From Theodoxus fluviatilis (taxonomy: Eukaryota > Mollusca > Gastropoda > Cycloneritida > Neritidae): a stretch of 64,000 bases of DNA. The notes under the pieces were generated by a model that was given only the letters and a program-made list of their open reading frames with translations, did not search any database and was not told where the DNA came from. This document shows positions 14,934 through 25,288 of the stretch, in pieces (the stretch's first letter is position 1; each line of letters opens with the position of its first letter). The stretch is from the NCBI GenBank assembly GCA_034096865.1, contig JAWQFJ010000496.1:72501-136500 (forward strand), written 5' to 3'. A program made the position numbers and the translations under genes.

Positions 14934-15639
14934 TATCTATTCTCTCCATTTGGACTTATTTGACGTATGTATCTCAAGTGACAGTACTGCTGGTTGTAAT
15001 GCGCTTTGGAGAGGGCCAGCGGATGCAGTGTCGAAGAAACTACCGAGCATTCATTCACCTGGAAGGCCAATTCACCTTATCTGGAGCTGTATTGCCCTAT
15101 CACTCATGCCTTAAAAAGCCGTTTGAATTTACTTGCATGTGACCATGTTACATGTTACATGATACATCATACGAGGATTGCTCTGAAAAGTGTTGACAGC
15201 ACAGGTCACACTTCAAACGTGCTTATCGACAAATAATACGTTTGGTGTCTTCATCGAACCGTCTGGAATTAACCACAAAATGAACGGCAGCCGTGAATGA
15301 AGGGAGCGTGTCGAAAATTGATTTTCCGCCTTCTCAATATCACCTGGGAGACTCTTTGCTGTGGAAGACAGTTCACGCTAGAGATAGCTGAGGAAACGAA
15401 TCCAGCGATCGTTAACACAAACTGACCATGCCTTGACCCAATGATAAATGAGCATGTGTGCCTCAGCGAGGGAAACGGCAATGTAAGCAGAGAGTTCATT
15501 TCTCATTGAATAAGTGGAGAGGCCTCTTTTTGAAGGCGGGCTGGCGAGGGAAGGAGGTCGTGCAGGATGGTCCGGGTGTATCAAGGCGGCAGTCAGTGAG
15601 TGATAAATCACCAGAGCTGGCCACCGTGCTGCTCCCACT

Positions 15640-16060
15640 TCGCTCCACAGTATCGATCGGCCTGCTGCATCGCTTGACAGGGACCGCTCTGAATTCTCTC
15701 CGCCGCTTTCCGATCGCGCCCTCTACCGCTATTGCCCACCGCCATTTACTGCCCATGTCAAATTACAGGCGCTGCCGCACGCCCTCGCACGCTGACGTCA
15801 TCTGGTTTCTATGACGTCAATAGCCCCCGTTTTCCCCTCCATGCGCTGCTCCGTGCTGCCGGTGGAAGGGAGGAGCGCAGAGCGCTGAACGCGCAGCAAG
15901 TCGTCGCGAAGCGCTTGCTGCCGTTTGGGTCAGAGCTAAGTTTGTCGCGTCGCAGATAGTGCTTTGCGTAATCACCGAGTCGATGGAACAGCACTTTGCG
16001 GAGTTGGCGAGAAGCTTTGAGCTTTGATGACGCGATCCGATCGTTACCTGGACGCCAGTG
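15640..16060. promoter_or_regulatory. CpG-rich block with paired CRE sites
   Basis: Unique, CpG-rich sequence between simple repeats. It contains TGACGTCA at 15793-15800 and again at 15812-15819, two perfect CREB/ATF palindromes 11 bp apart, with many CG dinucleotides on both sides (for example TTTCCGATCGCGCC near 15708 and GAACGCGCAGCAAGTCGTCG near 15887). This is compatible with a promoter or enhancer. No TATA box or adjoining coding exon was found, so direction and target are unknown. Confidence 0.4.
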
Positions 16061-16269
16061 TCGGCGCGCTTCTGTGAGCGGTGTATGCACACGTCTGAAT
16101 GTGTCCCCTACTCATCCTGGTTCTGATGGGATCAATGAGTGTGTGGGTGCATGCTGTCTGCCTGGGACAGCCACATGTAGCGGAATGCTCAAGAGGAGAT
16201 GGATTGTATTAGCTGATTGTTAGAATCACTGAGCCTCCAGTATCATTTCAAGTATTGATTTGCTTAAGG

Positions 16270-16496
<227 letters not shown>

Positions 16497-16560
16497 CTTT
16501 ATTTACCCGTCAGGAAATTTCTTGTGCATCACAGCAGGTTAAGAAAAATATCAAAACTTG
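16497..16560 (-). mobile_element. Possible LINE 3' end (minus strand) with tetranucleotide tail
   Basis: Read on the minus strand, sequence resembling a LINE 3' UTR ends with AAATAAA and passes directly into (GTCC)n/(GTCT)n repeats at 16496-16391. No coding sequence supports it, so this is only a suggestion from the shape of the end. Confidence 0.3.
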
Positions 16561-16984
16561 AGGTCACATAAATCTAAATCGGATAAATCACGTAGAGTAC
16601 AAAGAATACACAATAAACTATTTTTTTTAAGTTCGAAAAGAAAAGAAAACAAATTAACATATAAACATAGTTATAGATCAACAATTGCATTCAAATGGAT
16701 ACATAATCAATAGACTCAGATATAATCTACGTAAAAACTTACTAAGATGCAAGCAAAAAAAAATGGTTATTTGCAGGAACAACGGATTGAAGACGCAGAA
16801 GCTCAGCGAAGTCCCAAATACTCCCTGTTGGACCAAGAACGCTCAAAGCTCCGACATTTGCTTGCCTTTTTTCTCCCGAGGATGTGAGCTGATGTTCAAC
16901 ATTTTTACTGATGATGGAATGAATGAATTTTTTAACCTGTTTATTCTCGCTGCGATGGACAAAAATCGTTGACCAGAATGTGCT

Positions 16985-17730
16985 CTAACATAGAATGCTG
17001 CCTGAATGACAGCAAAACTGAATCCCTCTGTGTGGGTTCTCAGAAGTCACTGTCTCTTGTTTCTGATCACTTTTTGGAGGTGGGTGGGACTGAAATTCCA
17101 TTTCAAAAGTCTGTTAGGGATCTGGGTGTTTCGATTGACTCAACACTCTCAATGCATGAACAAATCAGTCAGATCTGCCGCTCCTGCAACTTCCAACTGA
17201 GAAAGATCTCCTCTGTCCGTAGCTTTCTCACACAAGAGGCTGCCATTCAGCTTGTCACTTCCCTCATTCTAAGCCGTCTCGACTACTGCAACTCCCTGCT
17301 TGCAGGACTACCATCCAAACAAATCTCTCGCCTTCAGCGGGTTCAAAACAACGCTGCCCGTCTCATCTTCAGAAAATCCAAGAGAACACATGTTACCCCT
17401 CTTTTCATGAAACTCCACTGGCTTCCTGTTGAGTACAGGATCCAGTACAAACTCGCCACTCTCGCCTTCCGTTGCTTTGACGGAACTCTGCCGCCCTATC
17501 TCTCATCTCTTCTTCAGATCTACCAACCCTCTCGCTCTCTCCGCTCAGGCTCTGAAAAACTTCTCTGCAAACCTAAAACCACCACCAAATCCTTTGGCCA
17601 GAGATCCTTTCACTTTCAAGTACCTTCTGTCTGGAATGCTCTGCCGTCATCTCTTCGTGGCATCACTTCTCTTCCTTCCTTCAAATCTAACCTCAAGACC
17701 CATTTTTTCCGTAAAGCTTTTTCTGTTTAG
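16985..17730 (+). pseudogene. C-terminal fragment of a LINE reverse transcriptase
   Basis: An open frame of about 248 residues lacking the catalytic FADD part. It begins at the LND-KTE motif that follows the RT palm and runs through DLGVSID, SRLDYCNSLLAGLP, RLQRVQNNAARLI, LHWLPV, FGQRSF, VWNALP and a final KTHFFRKAF. This order is the hallmark of the post-RT region of L2/CR1/Rex1-type proteins. With no endonuclease and no active site it cannot act alone. It is open to its natural stop, so truncation, not decay, inactivated it. Confidence 0.8.
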
Positions 17731-18012
17731 TGCCCCTAGTGCTTCCTGAGAACCGTTAGCATTGTACATATCTGTATAAACTGTTTTGTTTTGTTTTTTT
17801 TCGTCTGTATGAATGTTGACTGAATGTCTGGTTTGTGTTGCTGTGTTGTTTTATATCATCTGCTTTTCATCTTTGTTTCTCTTACCTTGATGTATATTAC
17901 TTTCATTTACATTCCTATTGTGTGTTTTTTTAATTTCTATTTTCTTTTCTTTCTTTCTTTTAGGCGCTTTGAGTCTCACTGTGTGGGAGTATTGCGCGTT
18001 ATAAGAGTGATC

Positions 18013-18080
<68 letters not shown>
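16985..18080 (+). mobile_element. 5'-truncated L2/CR1-like LINE with (ATT)n tail
   Basis: The 3' end of a non-LTR retrotransposon: the C-terminal part of its RT protein (to 17730), about 280 bp of 3' UTR ending in GGCGCTTTGAGT ... GCGCGTTATAAG, then an (ATT)n tail at 18015-18080. This GCGCTTTGA/GCGC(T)TATAA end followed by ATT repeats is typical of L2/CR1/Rex-type LINEs. The 5' boundary is approximate. I found no target duplication. Confidence 0.8.
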
Positions 18081-18084
<4 letters not shown>

Positions 18085-18369
18085 TAAAGCTGTTGAGATG
18101 GGTATTTAAGGAAACCTGTCACTTCACTCTGTTCGGCAGCCTCGTAAAGACCATTCACAGATGGAAAAAAAAGAGCCAGTTACTTGGTTTGCTGCTTTGT
18201 TGACACACAACAGCTTTATTATCCCCTGTGATGTTACACTTTCTCCCCAGCATTTAATACATATGACAAGACACATTGAGCTATTGCTTCACAGAAAAGA
18301 TGTACAAGTTTTCTTCATTACGTTAAATGGCTTTAAAAATTTTACTAAGTGGAGAGAGAGAGAGAGAAC

Positions 18370-20248
18370 GAACGAATAAATTTATTGAATAGGCCACCGG
18401 CCCCTTTCAAGTGTACAGTGTCAGTGCATGTCAACACATTTCAAGTATATAGTAACAGTACATTTCAAGTGCAGTGTCAATACATGCCAATACATCCAAG
18501 AGAAAATAATTAACAGATATAAAAGCTGTTCCGCTCCGCGGACTCAAGCGCATCCTGTCTACGTTTAAATGCCTTATATAAAATCATGCTAGTTGATCTT
18601 ATGGTCTTCATTTGCTTACTGAACATTAGAGATGTTACTGGTTCATCGACTTTGAAATCTAAAGAAACAAATAAGAAACGTTCCATTAAATCATGCAATG
18701 AAGGGCAATAGAGAAGAAAATGAGTCTCTGTTTCTTCTCGTTCTCTGCAGAGCGGACACACATTAAAACGATCACCTGTCACGTATCTGTATTTATGCGT
18801 GAACAAATCTGTAATTCCCATCCTAAAGCGTATGTATATATCTCTAAATACTTTTTTTATCTATGTCGTAGAGGTATTGTTCAGTTTCAAATGATATTTT
18901 GAATAGTCTATAGAAGGAATATCTATTACTGTTCCGAACACGCATTTCCCAGTCAGTATAAAATCTGCTAATAAGTTTTCCTCTAATATTTATCAAGAAC
19001 GCTTTTTCTTTGGTAACCCGCTGGTTTGCCCATACGATTTCACAATCACATTCTACCAGTATCTTCTTTATTTTGGTGGCCCAAAATTCTTCATTATTTG
19101 ATGTGGACAGCATCATCTGATATACTCTAAAGGGTAACCTACTTTCGTCCATTTTCAAGATTTTAAGTCAGTACTTGACACTGCGTAACTTGGCATTGAC
19201 AGACAGAGGGAAACGCCCAGTGTCCCCATAGATCATATCATTAGGGGTTCGTGAAGAGACATTTAAGAAGCTTTTCAGAGCATGTAGATGTACACTTTCT
19301 ATGGTGTGACAATCATCCATTCCCCAAATTTCAGCTCCATACAAAATAATCGGTTGGATCTGTGCATCAAAGAGTTTAAAATACATATCCGGTGTTACCT
19401 GTGAAATTTTTCTCAATGACCTAGTCAGAAGTAAAACAGCAGCTCTCGCTCTACAGACGAAATCATTTTGTGTCTCTTTTGAACTCAACTTTGTTGATAG
19501 TATGTTGCCAAGATATTGTATACGCTTACTACTTCTAGTTGTACATCACCTAGATTCCATCTTTCATGTCCAGCTAAATGTCCACCCAGTCTGTATACAA
19601 CTACTTTCGTTTTGTCTGTGTTGACCTTCAGGCTAAGTCTATCAGCTTCGCTCTTAAGACGGTTAAATTGGTTCTGAAGCCCAACTGCTGTGTCAAAAAG
19701 CAGAGCTACATCGTCAGCAAAAAGGAGAGCACCTAACTCAGGTGTATTGGGCAAAAGCTGTATGCCATGTTTGCTATTTACAGAGATCTCTTCAATCAAG
19801 GAGTTAATTAAGTAAGAAAATAAAATCGGACTGAGTTTGCAGCCTTGTTTTAGCCCTGAGGAGCACTCGAAGAAGTCCGTTTGACCATCCCTTCCCCTTA
19901 CGCAGTATTGTACTGATCTGTACAATGCTATCAAAATATGTAAGATTTTTCCTGATATTCCTTTTTTTTTTTGCAAACGTTTCCACAGAATACCCCTATT
20001 CACAGTATCAAAAGCTTTTCTAAAATCTACATATCCAATGTACAGTTTTCTGTGCTTACACAAATATTTGCCAATAATACCATATAGAACAAAACTATTG
20101 TCAGCTGTTCCTTATCCTTTTCTAAAGCCCGCCTATTCCTCCCGGATAAGATCATGCTGATCGGCCCAACTCTGTAACCTACAGCAAATAATGTGGGTAA
20201 ATACCTTACTGAAGGTGCTAAACAATGCAATACCTCTATAATTATCAG

Positions 20249-20254
<6 letters not shown>
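18370..20254 (-). mobile_element. Degenerate minus-strand LINE (RT domain and C-terminal region)
   Basis: On the minus strand the frame pieces run 20254 to 18510. NYRGIALFST-type RT motif 1 comes first (about 20250-20140), then two in-frame stops at about 20135-20105. FRKAFDTVN, GLKQGCKLSPILF and the catalytic LLFADD follow (20063-19485), then a frameshift near 19487, YGAEIWG (19488-19168), another break near 19160, and a C-x2-C...H-x4-C finger (CPLCREREETETHFLLYC, about 18765-18710). An AATAAA precedes the 3' end, which lies next to short GAGA/GAAC repeats at 18350-18378. It is dead: at least four frame breaks. The 5' side stops at a (GA)n array. The clade is uncertain (Jockey/I/RTE-X-like). 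Confidence 0.8.

Positions 20255-20318
<64 letters not shown>
20252..20318. repeat. (GA)n array at the 5' edge of the LINE relic
   Basis: About 33 GA units. On the minus strand the LINE frame begins directly after it, so truncation and array share a boundary. Confidence 0.95.
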
Positions 20319-20320
<2 letters not shown>

Positions 20321-21461
20321 TTTTCATAAAATGTAGTTGAGTTGTGAAGTTGTTTGTTTGTTTGTTGTAGTTGTGCATTGTGACTTGCACCAGTTAAACT
20401 AGTATGCTTTTGAATTAAGAGTACACTAAATGGGATTTTAACCAGCGCATGCACGTCGATAGACTAACCTTGTTTTCTTGAGTAATAAAAGTAACGTTTC
20501 TTCTTCCCGGTTCAAATACAGCAATACTAGAATTGCTAAACGTGTACACTGCCTTGTCGACTCTTTTTTATCACTCAGTCATGGAGATTTTTGAAACAAT
20601 AAAACACGCAAGATAAAGTGCGCTTGATCTTGTTTCGATTTGAAGATTAGTTATGTGTTTCATCTCATTGGCGTCTCCTGAAGGATCCAATTTCAAATTT
20701 AGTTTGGAGATAGTAAGAGTATGCTTGGTCGACCTTTCAATAATTGACTTGTTCATTTTAAAAAAGTGTTTGATGGGTTGTTGCTATAGAAAGCATAAGT
20801 AACGTTTTATAGATAATCATTCTGTGTGGATTTTATTGACTGTCGAGACAGTCAGAGGAATTTTTTAATGGCTGACTGATTTTCTAAGGGGGGAGGAGAA
20901 GAGAAATCCCCGATGCTATTTTAAAAGTTGCTCCAGTTGTTGCGTAGATGCAAAGCAATTAGGTTGAAATGGCCATCCAGCGACGTCTCGGTTTACTGAG
21001 CAAACATATATATAAATACACTCGCCCTTTCCCGGATGTAATGGCCCAGTCATTCACGGCAAGTCTTCCATCTCGTCGTGGGGTTCTGCTAAATCCTTTC
21101 TATAGTATAGCAGCTGTCTGCTTTTCCAGTCTGACAGAAACCTGGCTAAAGTGATGGTGAGGGTGGCACGCATCCTCTGCACTGCACTTGCGACTTTTCT
21201 CGCCACATCCGCAGCAGTGCGCAGGTAAATAGGATGGGTTCGGGTATGAGGTGGGCGAGAGGGTGGGGTCGAGATGGGTGGGTGGGGAATTTGGAGGTGG
21301 GAGCTGGGGTAGGTAGAGGTGCTAGTGAGATGGAGGGTGGGGTGGTGGAAGAGCCAGTCGTTCGACCTTCGAAAATGATAAATGTTGACCTGGATGCGAT
21401 AGTGGCGGAGAGGAGAACCGCCTGTTTCTTCCTCTCCTCTGGTCAATGCTTGGACTCGCAC

Positions 21462-21515
21462 GCACGCACGCACACACGCATACACACGCACGCACACACA
21501 CACACACACACACAC

Positions 21516-21578
<63 letters not shown>

Positions 21579-21579
21579 G

Positions 21580-21615
<36 letters not shown>
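21462..21615. repeat. (CA)n(CAGA)n(GA)n array
   Basis: CGCA/CA repeats, then about 16 CAGA units (21517-21580), then GA to 21615. The order CA to GA is opposite to most other compound arrays here. Confidence 0.93.
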
Positions 21616-21619
<4 letters not shown>

Positions 21620-22405
21620 GGAGTGTTATCTCTTGGCTGCTTGCACGGGCTTTTCGGCACCCAGACAACAAGTGACGTAGGCAAGAGGCTTTGACGTAAA
21701 TTTCCACTTCTGCCCTCTCAGTGTCCTCCTCCAAACTCCTCCCACCATCCCCACCCCTCCCTTTGCCCCTTCAGCTCCAAACGTGGACCTCCTCTACCTC
21801 CCCCCATACCCCTTGAAGCATCGTGACCCACACCCAGCTTGCGTCTAGCTTCATCCCGAAATAGCATCGAGTGTCTCTTGCATCATGCAAAGTCGAGTTA
21901 ACGTGTTTTACCAATAAAGTCAAATTTTAACAGCAGTGTTTATCTGCAAAAGTCATTTAGTACACGTATGTATATGTAGGCGGTTATCTTAATTATCTAA
22001 GCACATTGCAACTCTTTAGAATACAGTTCCATTCTCCAAAGTGAATTATGTGTGCAAATGATTGCTTGAGTCACGTCGAGTTGATTGTGTCGATCACTGT
22101 TACTCTGATAGCCTTTAGGAATTTACTCAGATGCGTATTGATTAGAAAGTGATTGAAATGTTTACACATTTAGCCATCTTCAATGTTTTGTGAATAGAAG
22201 CATTTACTGGAAGAGATTAAAATGCATTTCAGAAACATCATGTCTAATTCATGGGGAAATCGACGTAAAAGCTCTCTGTCTGGATTTGTCGATAGCTGAT
22301 GATGTTTGCCGAAGGGCAGTTTGTGTGGAAATTGGTTGATCTGTCGAACAAAACACGTGACCCAGCAGAATGTGACTGCTTGCGATGCCAACGCCGTCTT
22401 CCCAT

Positions 22406-22478
22406 GTAGGCAGGGTGTAGGCAGGGTGTAGGCAGGGTGTAGGCAGGGTGTAGGCAGGGTGTAGGCAGGGTGTAGGCA
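22406..22478. repeat. 11-bp tandem repeat
   Basis: About 6.6 copies of GTAGGCAGGGT without variation. Confidence 0.95.
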
Positions 22479-22620
22479 TAAACCCACCGCTTCTGATGCG
22501 ATTCGTGAAAGGCGAATGGTAGGGGACGTAGGGTCGTGCATTTAAAACAGTCAACAAAAGCTGACAGATCGTAAAGCCTCAACCCTTCTTTCCTCCCTAT
22601 CTACATCGATGTATCCATCC

Positions 22621-22905
22621 ATGCAGGTATGCATTCATGCATCTATCCAGCCTTCTAATCATCGTTCCATCATCAATTCAGCCACACACGTATCCATCCA
22701 TTGGCCTACCTAAACACCCATCCATCCATCCATCCATGCAGGTATGCATTCATGCATCTATCCAGCCTTCTAATCATCGTTCCATCATCAATTCAGCCAC
22801 ACACGTATCCATCCATTGGCCTACCTAAGCACCCATCCATCCATCCATCCATCCATCCATCCATCCATCCATCCATCCATCCATCCATCCATCCATCTAT
22901 CCATC
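22621..22905. repeat. 115-bp tandem duplication ending in (ATCC)n
   Basis: The block starting ATGCAGGTATGCATTCATGC at 22621 recurs at 22736 with one visible change (AAACACCC versus AAGCACCC). Each copy ends in ATCC repeats; the second runs into about 70 bp of (ATCC)n at 22835-22905. Confidence 0.9.
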
Positions 22906-23736
22906 TGTTTGCCCCCAAGCCCATCATGTTCCCCACGTTGACAGTCCGATTGTGAGACAAAGTAAAGCCGTGTGCCAGTTCGTTCAACGAATGTGTGGAT
23001 GGAGTTAAAATGTGCCGTTCCTTCTCAATAATTCGACTTCTGTATACGCTAACATGACAACAGTTATCACGTGACTATTTCTATCTGTGCCCAGGTCCCT
23101 GGTGTGATGACCAAGACTGCAAAGTAGCTCCACACTATTTAGTGAGTCATTGGTGAGGGTGTCACAACGTCTTTCTGTTCAAGACTAGTCTAGGCTAGGA
23201 CAGAGGCTGACAAAGCTAACAAAGGGAGGGAAGAGTCAGGATAGCGTAGTGGCTTTGTCGGCGACAACAGGTTGAACGCCCTTTGACCCAGATTTTAAGG
23301 GAATTCTTGGGGAGCTGGGCGTGGGTGCAAGGAACAGAAGATGGCAGAAGGGATAATGGGTGGGTGGGGTGGGTGGGTGGGTGTGCTTTGGGGGTGGGGG
23401 TGGGGGGTGGGGTGACATTGGAATCTGGTTGGAGTGGTCACATGGATGGGGGTTTGAATCTCACCATCAACCAACATGTCCACCCGCAGTATCCATAATG
23501 TTATGATTCTCCTCTGTAGCTCCACAATATATGTTGTTCCATATGTTTCCCTTGTTCTGTGGCTTCTGCATTTAGTTTTGACAAGTCTAACAGTTTGTCG
23601 CATAGCAAATTTAACGTTTAAAGTCACTTTTAAAGCAACGAAATGTTCAGTATTACAAGTCATTGGCTTTCAAAATGTAATTGCGGATTTTCCTACACAT
23701 AGGGTGTTTTTTCCTGTTTTTTTGTTGCTTATTAAT

Positions 23737-23738
<2 letters not shown>

Positions 23739-23804
<66 letters not shown>
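23739..23804. repeat. (GT)n array
   Basis: About 33 GT units, 28 bp left of the gag-protease LTR element. Confidence 0.95.
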
Positions 23805-23805
<1 letters not shown>

Positions 23806-23832
23806 TCATAACTGCTTTGCTCGTTTTTGTAC

Positions 23833-24894
23833 TGTGATGAATGGAGAGATTTTGTTGTAAGTTAGTTATATGAATAAGTATATGAGCCAGCCAGTTCTCA
23901 AACCTAGCTTTTAGATAACCCAGCCAGCAGTTAGGAAATTGTGTCAGGGTGGGATTTTGAAAAGGACAAAGGAGATTTGAACGTTTCTACTGCGTCGTGC
24001 CTGTGCCAAAAATAGGACTGGTCAGTGTGTGTAGACAAAGGAGCCCAATCTCGTGACGCCGGCCTCTGATGCAGGTCGCGTCATCCACATCTCGTGACCA
24101 GAGGGGACAAAAGAATCCGGCTTGTAAACAAGATCTCGTGACCGGGGTCTCGTGATGAGGGCAAGATGGCGTCTGGAGCGCGATTGGTCAGCACCGGACA
24201 CTGAGTGCATCTATAAAACACTCTCCGACCCTCTCCCTCTCTCTCTTCCTGCCAACACCTCGCGCCACACCTGCCCGCCGCACCTGACCGTGCGACGGAA
24301 AGCGCTGGAGGTCAACCAGAGGGGACGGAATGCGAATCCGCCGCCCAGCCGAGAGAGCATCAGGCAGTCATGCCTGATTAGCCCCGACCCCGCCTGCCCA
24401 CGGTTCAAGCCTCAACGCCCGCCCCCACGCCAATCGCCATGACGAGGCAACTGACCACGCCAAGCCCGACCTACTCCACGTTTCACCTAGGAGGGGAGAC
24501 GAAAGATGGAACCCTCCCTTCCACCAGCCTCACGCTTCAACGAGCCCTGACCAGGCTATAAATAACCCGACGTTAATGGCCCATCGTTTCTTCACCCTGT
24601 CAGAAAGACACTTCATTCAACGGCGGTCAGCAGAGACTGACTCAATCAGATAAGTTGTATCACAAAGGCTGGCTGGCTAAACCTTACATTTTGATACCTT
24701 AAATTAGTTATATTAAGAATTATCATTTCACCTGCATTATTAAAAGTCATCTTTAAAGTTCAATCCACACTTTCTCCTCTGTACGGTCTTGTTCACTTGC
24801 ATGGCATGGAATGAAAGAGAATGTTATGGAACGGTAAGACAAACCCCTAGACCTATCTCTCTTGAATGGGAGATAAAGAGCCCCGTTCGTAACA
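23833..24894 (+). repeat. 5' LTR of the gag-protease element
   Basis: 1062 bp. It contains four copies of CTCGTGA(C/T), a CCAAT box, two TATA boxes (about 24212 and 24557) and an ATTAAA near 24740 that could be the poly(A) signal. It is long compared with the 167-bp LTRs of the Steamer-like element in the same window. Confidence 0.93.
24050..24245 (+). promoter_or_regulatory. U3 promoter region of the gag-protease element
   Basis: Four CTCGTGA(C/T) repeats start at 24050, 24091, 24135 and 24149. They are followed by AAGATGGCG (YY1-like, about 24164), GATTGGTC (an inverted CCAAT box, about 24182) and CTATAAAAC (TATA box, about 24212). This is a textbook spacing for a pol II promoter, with transcription expected near 24240. 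A second TATA (TATAAATA, 24557-24564) lies further down the LTR, so the real start is uncertain. The same block recurs in the right LTR about 4610 bp downstream. Confidence 0.6.
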
Positions 24895-24986
24895 ATTGGG
24901 AGCTCAGTCCGGAATTTGAATCATTGGTAAAATTGTGTAACAATTGGGTAGCTCAGTCCGAGATTTTGAACAATTAGTAAAACTTT
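24895..24986 (+). other. Primer site region, present as a tandem echo
   Basis: After the LTR end GTAACA comes ATTGGGAGCTCAGTCCGG, which resembles a tRNA-Pro primer site with one inserted base and mismatches. About 49 bp later GTAACAATTGGGTAGCTCAG repeats the same LTR-end plus primer-site module with small changes, and a third GTAACA-type remnant follows near 24987. The first copy is in the right place for priming. Confidence 0.55.
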
Positions 24987-25288
24987 GTAACAGTTGAAAA
25001 ATTCATAAGAGATTTGAATCAATCATTCCATCCACTGTAATAGAAATTTGAGCTGTGAGAAACTGTTTTTCTAGAACATTGACCTATTGGAAAAGAGTGA
25101 GCAAGCTGTGTGTCTGAACGAAAGATTGTGTTGTCAACTCTGTTACTTTGACTTGCTTCACCTGTGAAAGGAACTCATGCATTTCATTGTGTATTGATCA
25201 GACTGACAATCGACGTGACATTTTGCTTAGGTGATGACAGTTAAGAATTAGAATTTTGGACAACCTTAGCTGAGTTTGAAGATAAGTC

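Larger units (their letters stand above)
20319..23738. other. Unique sequence around small repeats
   Basis: Besides the arrays and tandem repeats listed separately, there is a G-rich block at 21235-21355 and a GGGTGGGT block at 23358-23415. A tRNA-like A box (TAGCGTAGTGG, 23243) and a B-box-like GGTTTGAATC (23449) are too far apart to call a SINE. Confidence 0.45.

Noticed and set aside
23236..23465. tRNA-like A box TAGCGTAGTGG and a later GGTTTGAATC
   Set aside because: The boxes are about 200 bp apart and the nearer B-like GGTTGAACGCC is too close, so no tRNA or SINE head folds.
24152..24442. 96-residue frame in the LTR (and its 136-residue counterpart in the right LTR)
   Set aside because: It lies across the U3 promoter and TATA box, differs in length between LTRs because of one inserted C, and has no domain.
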